Source: an uncultured Terriglobus sp. (GTDB lineage: Bacteria > Acidobacteriota > Terriglobia > Terriglobales > Acidobacteriaceae). Taken from it: a DNA stretch of 7,714 nucleotides. Below, in pieces: positions 1 through 6,480 of the stretch. The notes beneath the pieces are model-generated. The model was not told the origin of the DNA, did not search any database, and was given only the letters and a program-made list of their open reading frames with translations. A program made the translations under genes and the position numbers. The first letter of the stretch is position 1; every line of letters starts with the position of its first letter. The stretch spans positions 1 through 7,714 of the forward strand of contig CALMAP010000196.1 in assembly GCA_937859825.1 (NCBI GenBank), read 5' to 3'.

Positions 1-5
1 TTCAT
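1..5 (-). other. possible start codon of the next minus-strand gene (runs off the left edge)
   Basis: On the minus strand an ATG lies at 5-3, followed by AA, with GAGAGTG about 6-12 nt upstream as a weak ribosome-binding site. It sits 95 nt downstream of the VirB5-like stop codon and in the same direction as the T4SS operon. In Trb/VirB clusters the gene after the VirB5/TrbJ protein is often an entry-exclusion lipoprotein or the polytopic VirB6/TrbL, so one of these would be expected. Only five bases are visible, so the coding content is not known. Confidence 0.18.
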
Positions 6-57
6 AGGGTCACTCTCGCGCTTGGAATGTGGAACTTTGCCTTGGGTTGAAGGGCAA

Positions 58-79
58 GGCGCTGGGAGTTCCCAGCGCC
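58..79 (-). terminator. GC-rich hairpin after the VirB5-like gene
   Basis: This is a perfect 9-bp inverted repeat (GGCGCTGGG/CCCAGCGCC) with a 4-nt loop, beginning 21 nt after the VirB5-like stop codon. The stem would be very stable. No T-run follows on either strand (on the minus strand TTGCCCTTC comes next), so it does not look like a standard intrinsic terminator. It could instead protect or process the 3' end of the upstream message, or lower expression of the genes that follow. Confidence 0.45.
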
Positions 80-100
80 AGCCCGAGTCCTGCATCCGGC

Positions 101-1003
101 TCAGAAGTAGGTGGTCCAGGTGGTCGAACCGTTCCCGAGATACGTGGGATTGCTCGCCTGCTGGGTGTATTTGTAGTTCGCGTCGTTGATCGTCATCGAA
201 GCGATGTTGCGCTTGTCCATGTTGGCGACTGCGGCCTGAGAAGCCATGCACGCGTGGAGTTGCCCTTGCGCGTGCGCCTCCTCCAACCGCTGCGAATCCG
301 ACATAGTGAGGAGATTGAGCTGTTCCACTTCGCTGTTTGTAAGGTCTGTGGTGTCGTAGATGGAGTTGTTCAAAGCATTATTTGCCGCCAGATTGTTGGC
401 CCGGCTGGACTGGTAGGCGCTCACGGCAGAAAGACATTGGCTGGATGCTGCATCCATCGCCTCTATGTGCGCGAGGGTAGAAAGGCGCTGGCTGTTGCCG
501 ACGACCTCCTGACTCCAGAAGCCAGACGACGTTCCGGAGATTGCAAGCTGCATGATCTTCCATACGAGACTCGCGTTCTGGGACTTGCCGTTCATCTGGT
601 CTTGGAGGCCAGCGGTTTCGCCGTACGTGTTCTGCACGGTGCTATGCAGCAGAGCGTTCTCTGCCGTGGTGAAGATCTGCTTGGAATTGAAATACTTCAG
701 GTTGTTGAAGATTGTGTTGTAGGTGGTCACGGATTGCTGATAGATGTTCAGCGAAGTCTGCGCCATCTGTATGTCTTGAACGAGTTGCTGGATAAGGGTC
801 AGGTTTTGCTGAGAACCCTGTGCAATCTGTGTTGCCTGAGCGACAAGACCCTTCTCCTCGTTGGCGATCTGCACAATGGCGTGGGCCGACTGTGTTGGGT
901 CGAAGGTAACGCCGCCGAACTGCGCGTGAGCGGGGATCGCCATGGCGAGCGCGGCGACTCCGCTAACGAGTGTCAGACTGCGGGCTGTGGTGAACTTCTT
1001 CAT
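101..1003 (-). CDS. virB5: VirB5/TrbJ-like T4SS protein
   Basis: A 300-residue secreted protein, probably the minor pilus component or adhesin-like VirB5/TrbJ subunit, which in this family acts at the pilus tip or in the periplasm. Residues 1-27 form a classic signal peptide: MKKF basic start, hydrophobic core at about 9-24, and AHA before Q28. The mature protein starts with FDPTQ, resembling the DPTN-type start of TrbJ proteins. It is then rich in Q, N, A and S and predicted mostly helical (about 40-105 and 160-260), as VirB5 is. There are only two cysteines, C190 and C252, which could form a disulfide. The ATG at 1003 has AGGAG nine nt upstream, formed partly by the VirB10 stop codon, so the two genes are tightly linked (12-nt gap). 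The family call rests on fold-like features and position rather than a catalytic motif. VirB5 proteins diverge strongly, so an unrelated helical periplasmic protein remains possible. Confidence 0.75.
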   Translation of the reverse strand: MKKFTTARSLTLVSGVAALAMAIPAHAQFGGVTFDPTQSAHAIVQIANEEKGLVAQATQIAQGSQQNLTLIQQLVQDIQMAQTSLNIYQQSVTTYNTIFNNLKYFNSKQIFTTAENALLHSTVQNTYGETAGLQDQMNGKSQNASLVWKIMQLAISGTSSGFWSQEVVGNSQRLSTLAHIEAMDAASSQCLSAVSAYQSSRANNLAANNALNNSIYDTTDLTNSEVEQLNLLTMSDSQRLEEAHAQGQLHACMASQAAVANMDKRNIASMTINDANYKYTQQASNPTYLGNGSTTWTTYF

Positions 1004-1015
1004 GTTTGGAAACTC

Positions 1016-2311
1016 CTAAAGCGTCGGGTTGACGCGATGGTCTGCGTAGGAGGGAATGAGGATGTCTTTGCCGATGTAGACCCGCGCTCTCGAACCTTCC
1101 TTGAGCGTGATAATCGGTAGCCGATTGAGAAATTTGTTGAGTACCTGTTCGCCCTCCTGGCTGGTTTGCGCGGAGATGCCGTTGCGTATCTGGCTATCGG
1201 TTGTTAGAACGCTCCCGCCATTGCCGATTTGCGCGAGTCCTCCCAAGCCCCCGATGGCGGCGGCGGCGGCGAACGCTTGCAGATAGCCGTGGTCTACCTT
1301 GGTGGCAAGGCCGGTGGTCCCGATCTGATCGAGGCCAGCGTACTTGTCGATGTCGATGGAGAATCCGTCCGGGCAGACGGCACGGTGGAACACAACGGCC
1401 AGCTTGTGCTGCTGCTGGTTCCCTACTGCTGTGACAGAGCCAATAAGTCGTGTGCCCTGCGGCAGGAGAAGGTTCTGCCGGTCGTGGGAGTAGTAGTCGG
1501 TTGTGAGCATCAGCAGGACCGGACCTGCCATGCCGCCGTCCACGTGGTTGGTGACGATGCCCTCAAGCACGGTACCCTCGAATACGCGATACAGCTTGCC
1601 GCCGTACTCATCGAAGTTGTACGCCGCCATCGCGTTCGTTTCTTTCTTCGGACCCGGCTTCGATTCATCTTCCTGTGCAGCCGGCGGCTCGCCGCCGATG
1701 TTCTGGGTGGCGACGATGGTCGGTCCGGTGACGGAGGGCCGAATAGTAGACTGTGCCTGCCCTTCCGGTACTGCCGGGTGTGCTTGGAAGTCCACGGCTA
1801 CGGTGTCGCTGTTGAGTGCGTCCACCCGGTGCTTCTCACGCTCGGCGGCTTTCTGCTTGGCTTGGGCGTGGGCCTCGGACTGGCCGGATGTTTGCTTGGG
1901 CGCGTTGGGGCTGGTGCCGTAGATCGCGGCGCTCTGGGCCGGGGTCATGGGCGCTGTGCCGTCCGCTTCCGGCAACGGAACGGGCTGGCCCGCAACCTGC
2001 TCTTGCGCCCGCATCCCCTGCTCCTGGGCGTTCATGGCGGCTATCGCCTGCTGGAGCTGGGCGTGCTCGGCGTCACTCTTCTGGATCAAGGCCTGCTGCT
2101 TCTCGAAGCTGTTGACCTGCTGGGTGTCGGCGGTGGACGGGCGAGCGGGCAGGGTGCTCTTGGCCGCTTCCTTCTTGGTCCCACTCCCGGAGATGACGTT
2201 GTAAGCCGTGGACGCGCCGATAAGCACTACGGCTCCGGTCAAGGCGAGAACGATGGGCATTGTCTTGCCGATGGGCGGCTTTGCTGTGGGTGCGACGGGG
2301 ACGCTTGCCAT
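1016..2311 (-). CDS. virB10: VirB10/TrbI T4SS core protein
   Basis: VirB10/TrbI is the 431-residue scaffold that spans both membranes, senses ATPase activity and forms the outer-membrane pore with VirB9. Visible parts, in order: short cytoplasmic N-terminus; one transmembrane helix at about 18-40; a long A/Q/P-rich periplasmic linker at 45-225, with a likely coiled coil at 66-106; then the TrbI beta-barrel domain at about 236-425. The domain contains GTVLEGIVTNHVDGGMAGP, LLPQGTRLIGSV and the terminal RVYIGKDILIP block. The alanine/glycine-rich helix at 341-363 (LQAFAAAAAIGGLGG) sits where VirB10 carries its two-helix outer-membrane antenna. The length is normal for TrbI. The ATG at 2311 shares one base with the VirB9 stop (TAATG) and has AGGAGG seven nt upstream, so it is translationally coupled to VirB9. 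Nothing suggests damage. Confidence 0.95.
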   Translation of the reverse strand: MASVPVAPTAKPPIGKTMPIVLALTGAVVLIGASTAYNVISGSGTKKEAAKSTLPARPSTADTQQVNSFEKQQALIQKSDAEHAQLQQAIAAMNAQEQGMRAQEQVAGQPVPLPEADGTAPMTPAQSAAIYGTSPNAPKQTSGQSEAHAQAKQKAAEREKHRVDALNSDTVAVDFQAHPAVPEGQAQSTIRPSVTGPTIVATQNIGGEPPAAQEDESKPGPKKETNAMAAYNFDEYGGKLYRVFEGTVLEGIVTNHVDGGMAGPVLLMLTTDYYSHDRQNLLLPQGTRLIGSVTAVGNQQQHKLAVVFHRAVCPDGFSIDIDKYAGLDQIGTTGLATKVDHGYLQAFAAAAAIGGLGGLAQIGNGGSVLTTDSQIRNGISAQTSQEGEQVLNKFLNRLPIITLKEGSRARVYIGKDILIPSYADHRVNPTL

Positions 2312-3147
2312 TAGTTCGCCTCCTGGCGGTGGAACTCAACCTTTGCTTTGCCGATGGCGACGTAGCCGTTCTGCAGGAGCTTTGGAATGGTGTAGAGCCC
2401 GTTCGCAAAGTCGAAGTTGATAAGCGAGCCCTTCTTGTCCTTCAGCTCGTAGACAACGGGCGGCTCCTCGAACTTGCCCTGGATGTAGGTAAACTTGCCG
2501 TCATCCCAGATTTGCCGCACACCCAGGACGCGGGCCTTGGACTGGTCCCAGCTGTAGTCAAAGTGGAGGTTGCTGGGGTAGGTGCTCTGGTACTTCTCCT
2601 GCGCGGTTTCGGCTGTCTTCTTGTCTACGGCGGCGGCGGCTTTGGCCTCAGCGACTTCCCTTTCGAGCCGCTCTTCCTTTTCCTTCACCTCGGCCACTGG
2701 AACGAAAACCGGGGCGTCGGCCATCTTCTTCTGGGCTTCCTGGTCGGTCTGCACCAGGAACACGGTCGAATCGAAGCCCCCGGCCTGGTCTGCCGACACT
2801 TCTTTAAGCTCAAGGGTGTAGTCGTTGCCGTGGTCGGAGATGATGTGGACGTTGGTGCTGCTCTTGGCTGCTGCGGCCTTGGGCTTTACGCTCACGAAGC
2901 GGCTAGCGACGTGACCGGCGTTGAAGATCCAGTCGTCGGTGTTGCCGCCGAAGATCGTAGCTACCTTCTCCTCGGCTGGAAGCTCAAGCAGGGTCGATTC
3001 ATTGAGGATGGTCCGAATGACCGGGGGCGCGGTCGTTGCGCTCACCTGGACGGTCCTGGGGGCCTTTCCTTGGGCATAGAGGCTGGACTTACCGGAGACA
3101 CAGACTGCAAGAAACGTGCTCGCGGTGAGGAGGGTGTGTGCTTTCAT
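2311..3147 (-). CDS. virB9: VirB9/TrbG T4SS outer-core protein
   Basis: VirB9/TrbG is the periplasmic/outer-membrane core subunit that binds VirB10 (and VirB7 where present). This 278-residue protein has a signal peptide at 1-25, probably cut after LYA. The N-terminal domain covers about 40-130, with the family-type stretches LNESTLLELPAEEKVATIFGG, DDWIF and TNVHIISDHG. The C-terminal domain covers about 194-275 (LHFDYSW, RQIWDDGKFTYI, PPVVYEL, and the GYVAIGKAKVEFHR ending). Between them, about 134-188 is a highly charged K/E/A-rich segment that looks like one long helix and is longer than a simple hinge. The ATG at 3147 has AGGAGA eight nt upstream. It follows VirB4 after 39 nt, too little room for a VirB8/TrbF gene, which in RP4 Trb order would sit here. 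The single cysteine (C16) lies inside the signal peptide and the cut site is not a lipobox. Confidence 0.95.
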   Translation of the reverse strand: MKAHTLLTASTFLAVCVSGKSSLYAQGKAPRTVQVSATTAPPVIRTILNESTLLELPAEEKVATIFGGNTDDWIFNAGHVASRFVSVKPKAAAAKSSTNVHIISDHGNDYTLELKEVSADQAGGFDSTVFLVQTDQEAQKKMADAPVFVPVAEVKEKEERLEREVAEAKAAAAVDKKTAETAQEKYQSTYPSNLHFDYSWDQSKARVLGVRQIWDDGKFTYIQGKFEEPPVVYELKDKKGSLINFDFANGLYTIPKLLQNGYVAIGKAKVEFHRQEAN

Positions 3148-3186
3148 GGGTCGGTCTCCTGGTTGGTGGTGCGGGTTACAGAACGG

Positions 3187-5538
3187 CTAGGCGTCTTCGC
3201 CTGCGACGAAACGGGTGATACCGTCCTCCAATCCCCATCTCTCGATCAAGCGGCCACGGCGGGCGCGGTCCTTGGGCCGAGTCGAGAAGATCGCGTAGCT
3301 GCGCGGGTCGAGGTTCAAGCGGACAACCTTGGTGATGCCGTCGCGCCGCATCAACAGGCCCTCACGCGGGCCAAGGCTCTCGAAGAGGTTCAACTGCTGC
3401 TCGGTCATCTTGAAAAGCTCACCGTAGTGGTCCCGATTGAACGTGACGTCCGGCAGCAGCAGGAACGATGTACAGGAGTTCACGATGCTGTCTGCGTTCT
3501 CGCCCAGGTCGTTCGCAGACTGGCCGATAAGGGTCACGCCGCCAAGGTTTTTGCGAACCTGCTTGATGCTGGCGAGTGCGCCTTCGAGAAGCTGCTTGTT
3601 CTTCATGTTCGAGAAAATCTCCTCGATCACGACATGCTTGGGAACGCCGAGGTTTTTGGGGTCGTACACTACGTCGTCAATGCGGCGCAGCAGCCAAATC
3701 ATCAAAGGCTCGATTAGGTCGGGGTAGTCCTTCGCCACGCCTGCGAAGTCCCAGCACTGGATACGCGAGAGGCTAAGCGAGTCCTCTACGTTATCGAAGA
3801 TCGCGTTATAAACGCCGGTGTCGATCCACTTGGCGAGATACCGGCTCAGGTGCTTGGGCAGCAATAGATTCCTAAGCCTGCGAATCTTGCGGTCGATGAG
3901 GTACATGCCCTGCACCTCCTTGAACACCGCATCCTCGTCCTCGGGGCTGAGGGTAGCCCCGCCGCTATTGAGCAGCATCTTGACGAAGTTGTAGAGAAAC
4001 TTGATGTTCTTCTCGGTCGGCTCCAGGGCGAAGGGGTTGACGCGCGGGCCGTCCAGACCGATGCGGTCCACCTTGCCGCCGTACAACTCCACCATGCTTT
4101 CGTAGCTGTTGCCGATGTCAAAAATGAAGGTGAAGCCGTGGTATTTCCGCTCCAACGCGAGCATCTGGTTGGTCTGGACGGACTTGCCGGTACCGGTCGG
4201 CCCGATGGTGAGCTGGACGCGGACGCCGGACACGTAGGCGTCATGGAAAAACGGCGTTCCCTGCCGGGTCTCGAAGACGTTCAGGTATTCGCTGTCCAGG
4301 TCATCGGATTTGGGGTGGCCAATGTTGGGGGCGAAGACGGGCGAGAGGCGAGCGTGATGGTCTTCCCCTAGCCAAAGCGAAAAGACGTTGTACCGATCGT
4401 TGCAGGGGAACATGGCATAGAAGGCCGAAAGGTTCCCGATGGTCTCCTCAATCACGGTCGCCTGGGCGTCCACGAAAGTGCGGTGGACGAGGGGTGTGTT
4501 CTCCCTGAGTTCTTCCGCGCTCGAAGCGGAGAGTAGCAGCGTGACGCTGTACTTGCCCTGCGTCTTTTTGTTCAGCTCCTTGACCACCAGGCCGAGGTCG
4601 TCAACGCCTTCGGAAGCGGCCTTTGCGCCCGCGCCCTGGTCCAGCGCGGCGAAGTTCTTGCCCGCCATCACACGTTGGAAAATGCCGACCTTAAAGAAGT
4701 CAATCCACTTCTCCTGGGCGCTGATTTCCTTGCGAACGGTGGCGCTCGACTGTGGCCTCCAGGTGGTGCAAAGCACACTGTCGCAGGTCAGATTGGTAAT
4801 GCCGTTGAAGAGGCTCGGCTGCGAAGCCGCAGGGGTGCCGGTCACGGAAAACATCTGGACGTGCCGCTTCCCCACGCGCAGATGGTCGCTCTGCCAAGAC
4901 ACAGCGCTGGTCGCAATCTGCTGGTCTACTCCAAGGTCGGAAGTTAGCGGGATATGGCCTGCCCACTCCTCCAGGTTGAACAACTCTGAAAAGAACCGGA
5001 ACGCCTTTTCCTTGCCCACGATCTTCAGCCCGATAACGCTGCTCAGGTGGGTCTCAAGGATGTGCGCGGCCTTCTGAAGCTGAGACACCAGGCGGTCGTT
5101 CTCGTCGGCCTGAGCCTTGGGCTTGGCGGCGAAAGGGGCCGATAGTTTCGGCTCCAGGGTAAGGCACCAGTGCAGGTCAATGCGCCGGAAGTTGGCCGTC
5201 TTCTCAAGGAAGTCCAGCCGGTGGTCCACAAAGGACTGCGTGATGGGATCGGCGTACTTCTTCTGCCGTGGAATCTCGAAGCCGGAGGTCACACGCATGT
5301 ACTGATACAGCGAGAAGCCTTCCGTCAGTCCCCGGATGCCGTTCTCGATGCTCCGCATTTTGGAGCTGATCTCCGCGTCGGTGAGCCCCTCTTCATCGGC
5401 CCCATCGACCTCGAAGAGCAATCCATAGCCGCGTGTTTTGGTGGCAAATACGGTGGGGTTCACAAACCGGGCGATGGGAACAATGCTGTTCGCGGCCCCG
5501 GCCTCGGTGAACCACGGATTAGCGTTTGCGCGGGTCAT
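3187..5538 (-). CDS. virB4: VirB4/TrbE T4SS ATPase
   Basis: VirB4 is the large conserved ATPase at the cytoplasmic face of the T4SS that drives pilus assembly and substrate transfer. The protein has 783 residues, the usual size. The N-terminal CagE/TrbE/VirB domain covers about 20-400. The ATPase domain follows, with a Walker A motif GPTGTGKS at 446-453. Downstream are the FIFDIGNSYE segment (471-480), RVNPFALEP (499-507), a Walker B-like strand HVVIEEIF (635-642), and IGQSANDL (671-678), the post-Walker B region where these ATPases carry a conserved Q/R. The Walker B acidic pair reads EE rather than the commoner DE. The ATG at 5538 lies inside the end of virB3 (20-nt overlap) with AGAAGAG upstream, so translation is probably coupled. 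No transmembrane helices are evident. TraC- or TrbE-type naming would be equally valid. Confidence 0.97.
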   Translation of the reverse strand: MTRANANPWFTEAGAANSIVPIARFVNPTVFATKTRGYGLLFEVDGADEEGLTDAEISSKMRSIENGIRGLTEGFSLYQYMRVTSGFEIPRQKKYADPITQSFVDHRLDFLEKTANFRRIDLHWCLTLEPKLSAPFAAKPKAQADENDRLVSQLQKAAHILETHLSSVIGLKIVGKEKAFRFFSELFNLEEWAGHIPLTSDLGVDQQIATSAVSWQSDHLRVGKRHVQMFSVTGTPAASQPSLFNGITNLTCDSVLCTTWRPQSSATVRKEISAQEKWIDFFKVGIFQRVMAGKNFAALDQGAGAKAASEGVDDLGLVVKELNKKTQGKYSVTLLLSASSAEELRENTPLVHRTFVDAQATVIEETIGNLSAFYAMFPCNDRYNVFSLWLGEDHHARLSPVFAPNIGHPKSDDLDSEYLNVFETRQGTPFFHDAYVSGVRVQLTIGPTGTGKSVQTNQMLALERKYHGFTFIFDIGNSYESMVELYGGKVDRIGLDGPRVNPFALEPTEKNIKFLYNFVKMLLNSGGATLSPEDEDAVFKEVQGMYLIDRKIRRLRNLLLPKHLSRYLAKWIDTGVYNAIFDNVEDSLSLSRIQCWDFAGVAKDYPDLIEPLMIWLLRRIDDVVYDPKNLGVPKHVVIEEIFSNMKNKQLLEGALASIKQVRKNLGGVTLIGQSANDLGENADSIVNSCTSFLLLPDVTFNRDHYGELFKMTEQQLNLFESLGPREGLLMRRDGITKVVRLNLDPRSYAIFSTRPKDRARRGRLIERWGLEDGITRFVAGEDA

Positions 5539-5788
5539 AGTAGCTCTTCTGGGTCCAGCTCAGACCCCACAGTTGGAACATCTTTGGGTGTTTGCGAATG
5601 ATGAGCGAGCAGACAACAGTGATCGCGACGAAGATGACGATGGATAAAACGAAGAACCGAAGCAGGAGAGCCATCAGCGAGGCAATCACAATGCCCATCC
5701 AGATTGGCAAGCTCAGACCGAGCTTCTGCCGGGGTTTGTTGAGGGCTTGATTGATCGCCAGTGGCTCTCCACGCTTGGTCGTCTGCAT
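5519..5788 (-). CDS. virB3: VirB3/TrbD T4SS inner-membrane protein
   Basis: VirB3/TrbD is a small inner-membrane protein that partners VirB4 and is needed for pilus formation. The 89-residue product has a polar N-terminus with a family-like stretch (GEPLAINQALNKPRQKLGL, residues 8-26). A hydrophobic region at about 27-63 is long enough for two closely packed membrane helices. A basic, aromatic C-terminus ends in WTQKSYYDPRKR. The ATG at 5788 is chosen because it starts two bases after the virB2 stop (TAG CC ATG), a coupled arrangement. An in-frame GTG at 5824 would add 12 residues and overlap virB2, but has no better ribosome site. Its tail overlaps virB4 by 20 nt. In some systems VirB3 is fused to VirB4; here it is separate. 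Confidence 0.88.
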   Translation of the reverse strand: MQTTKRGEPLAINQALNKPRQKLGLSLPIWMGIVIASLMALLLRFFVLSIVIFVAITVVCSLIIRKHPKMFQLWGLSWTQKSYYDPRKR

Positions 5789-5790
5789 GG

Positions 5791-6228
5791 CTACAGGCTC
5801 TGTCCGGTGAGCGAAGACACCCACTGCGGCGCGAAGCCGATGACAATTCCGGCGAACAGGCCGCCGCCAATAGCCATGAAGCCGCCCGAGATGTTCCGGC
5901 CCATGAACTGGAACACACCGAAGACGATTCCGATGACGACAGCGAGTGCGCCGCCGAGCAGACAGCTCGTCTCGATGGTCTTCATCGCGGAAGTGACGCC
6001 GCTGACGTCCACCGTGCCTTGCGCGTGAGCGGCAATGGGTGAAATTGCGAGGGCGAGCAAGACCGGCCCGAGTGCGCGAGCGGTGTCTTTTGCCCGCTGC
6101 TTGGTGAAGGTTCTGGAAGCCATGGCTGAAAGGCGGAAATTCATCGTTGCGGTCAAGGGAATGCTCCTGGTCAAGCGGTTGAATGTGTTCGTTTTGCTCT
6201 GCTGGGAGAGCCTTCTGGCGTTGGGCAT
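5791..6228 (-). CDS. virB2: VirB2/TrbC major pilin precursor
   Basis: VirB2/TrbC is the conjugative pilus subunit. From the ATG at 6228 the precursor has 145 residues. A long basic leader ends in a hydrophobic stretch (about 51-66) and the cut site AHA|Q (A69). The mature part is about 76 residues with two membrane helices (about 90-108 and 115-134) joined by a short loop containing GRN, and the typical glycine-rich helix 2 (FMAIGGGLFAGIVIGF). The start at 6228 is preferred because GGAGGT lies four nt upstream. A GTG at 6261 would add 11 residues without a well-spaced ribosome site, and the ATGs at 6144 and 6123 have none, although they would give a leader of more ordinary length. This is the first gene of the operon, and its ribosome site can be hidden in a hairpin (6233-6249). 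One cysteine, C89, lies at the start of helix 1. Confidence 0.88.
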   Translation of the reverse strand: MPNARRLSQQSKTNTFNRLTRSIPLTATMNFRLSAMASRTFTKQRAKDTARALGPVLLALAISPIAAHAQGTVDVSGVTSAMKTIETSCLLGGALAVVIGIVFGVFQFMGRNISGGFMAIGGGLFAGIVIGFAPQWVSSLTGQSL

Positions 6229-6232
6229 AACT

Positions 6233-6249
6233 ACCTCCGTTATGGAGGT
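6233..6249 (-). promoter_or_regulatory. hairpin covering the virB2 ribosome-binding site
   Basis: ACCTCC and GGAGGT form a perfect 6-bp inverted repeat with a 5-base loop. In the minus-strand transcript the second arm is exactly the Shine-Dalgarno sequence of virB2, four nt from its ATG. A folded message would hide the site, and an unwinding signal (ribosome, protein or small RNA) could expose it. The complementarity is directly visible; a regulatory role is inference, because a strong ribosome site facing its complement can arise by chance. Confidence 0.5.
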
Positions 6250-6320
6250 TTTGCGGCGCACGACCTCACCAACACGCGGAACAATCCGCCGCCGTGTACA
6301 AGTTGCTGTGTCGCCGCAAA
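6250..6320 (-). repeat. nested inverted repeats in the virB2 leader
   Basis: The outer 9-bp arms are TTTGCGGCG (6250-6258) and CGCCGCAAA (6312-6320). They enclose an inner imperfect stem: ACAC/GTGT at 6272-6275 and 6294-6297, plus GCGGA/TCCGC at 6276-6280 and 6285-6289, with a 4-nt loop and a 4-nt bulge. The outer arm begins one base beyond the ribosome-site hairpin, so the leader RNA could stack three helices immediately before virB2. As DNA, the same repeats could instead bind a dimeric regulator. Confidence 0.45.
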
Positions 6321-6327
6321 CCTGATC

Positions 6328-6348
6328 TCAAAAAGGCCGTAAAGACAC
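6328..6348 (-). CDS. possible six-codon leader peptide (M-S-L-R-P-F)
   Basis: On the minus strand a perfect AGGAGG (6363-6358) lies nine nt before a GTG at 6348. The frame reads six codons to a TGA at 6330-6328. It precedes virB2 by about 100 nt and overlaps a small hairpin (CCGT/ACGG) followed by five Ts. The layout resembles leader-peptide attenuation. No run of a single amino-acid codon is seen, so if it acts, it may do so by ribosome position alone. Such short frames arise easily by chance; the strong, otherwise unused ribosome site is the main support. Confidence 0.25.
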   Translation of the reverse strand: MSLRPF

Positions 6349-6354
6349 GGTTTT
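6331..6354 (-). terminator. weak attenuator-like stem with T-run
   Basis: A short stem CCGT/ACGG (6337-6340 and 6347-6350) with a 6-nt loop is flanked by AAAAA on one side and TTTT on the other. On the minus strand it reads stem-CC-TTTTT, and on the plus strand stem-TTTT. Four base pairs are few for an efficient terminator. Its overlap with the tiny open frame in the virB2 leader is the reason to note it. Confidence 0.2.
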
Positions 6355-6480
6355 CGTCCTCCTCGCTGTGTCTGTTGGCCGCTTGTTGCAGGCGAACAGA
6401 AGGTGTAAATTAGGCTTCTACTTATAAGCGTGTTGAGCGGGAGGTTTTTTGACACCCCTGCATCGGAAAAGTTGAGAATT

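Larger units (their letters stand above)
6229..6480. promoter_or_regulatory. divergent control region between the T4SS operon and the sigma gene
   Basis: These 252 bp separate two diverging transcription units, so both promoters should lie here. The palindrome CTTATAAG at 6421-6428 gives a -10-like TATAAG on both strands, but no good -35 is spaced correctly on either. On the plus strand TTGTTG (6383-6388) and TAAATT (6406-6411) are 17 bp apart and are a weak candidate. TTGACA occurs at 6449-6454 without a convincing -10 ahead of the ATG at 6481. The minus-strand half nearest virB2 is full of inverted repeats and a tiny open frame, listed separately. No protein gene that I trust lies here. Confidence 0.55.

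Noticed and set aside
29..1120. Long plus-strand open frame opposite the VirB5-like gene
   Set aside because: It is a shadow in GC-rich DNA: no domain resemblance, while the opposite strand encodes a clear signal peptide and a coupled ribosome site.
1229..2314. 361-codon plus-strand open frame opposite virB10
   Set aside because: Low-complexity G/L/V/R-rich translation, antisense to a convincing VirB10; no credible ribosome site or family pattern.
2260..3717. 485-codon plus-strand open frame opposite virB9 and the virB4 end
   Set aside because: It spans two well-supported genes in antisense and has no recognisable motif.
3846..4244. Minus-strand open frame inside virB4, rich in R, S and T
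   Set aside because: It is an alternative frame of the VirB4 ATPase region (over the Walker A codons), a compositional artefact.
6229..6261. N-terminal extension of VirB2 to the GTG at 6261
   Set aside because: The ATG at 6228 has a near-perfect ribosome site, while the GTG's GAGG is too close to serve it.
6240..6455. 71-codon minus-strand open frame upstream of virB2
   Set aside because: It starts at a GTG without a good ribosome site, has no recognisable pattern, and crosses the structured leader; regulatory DNA is the better explanation.
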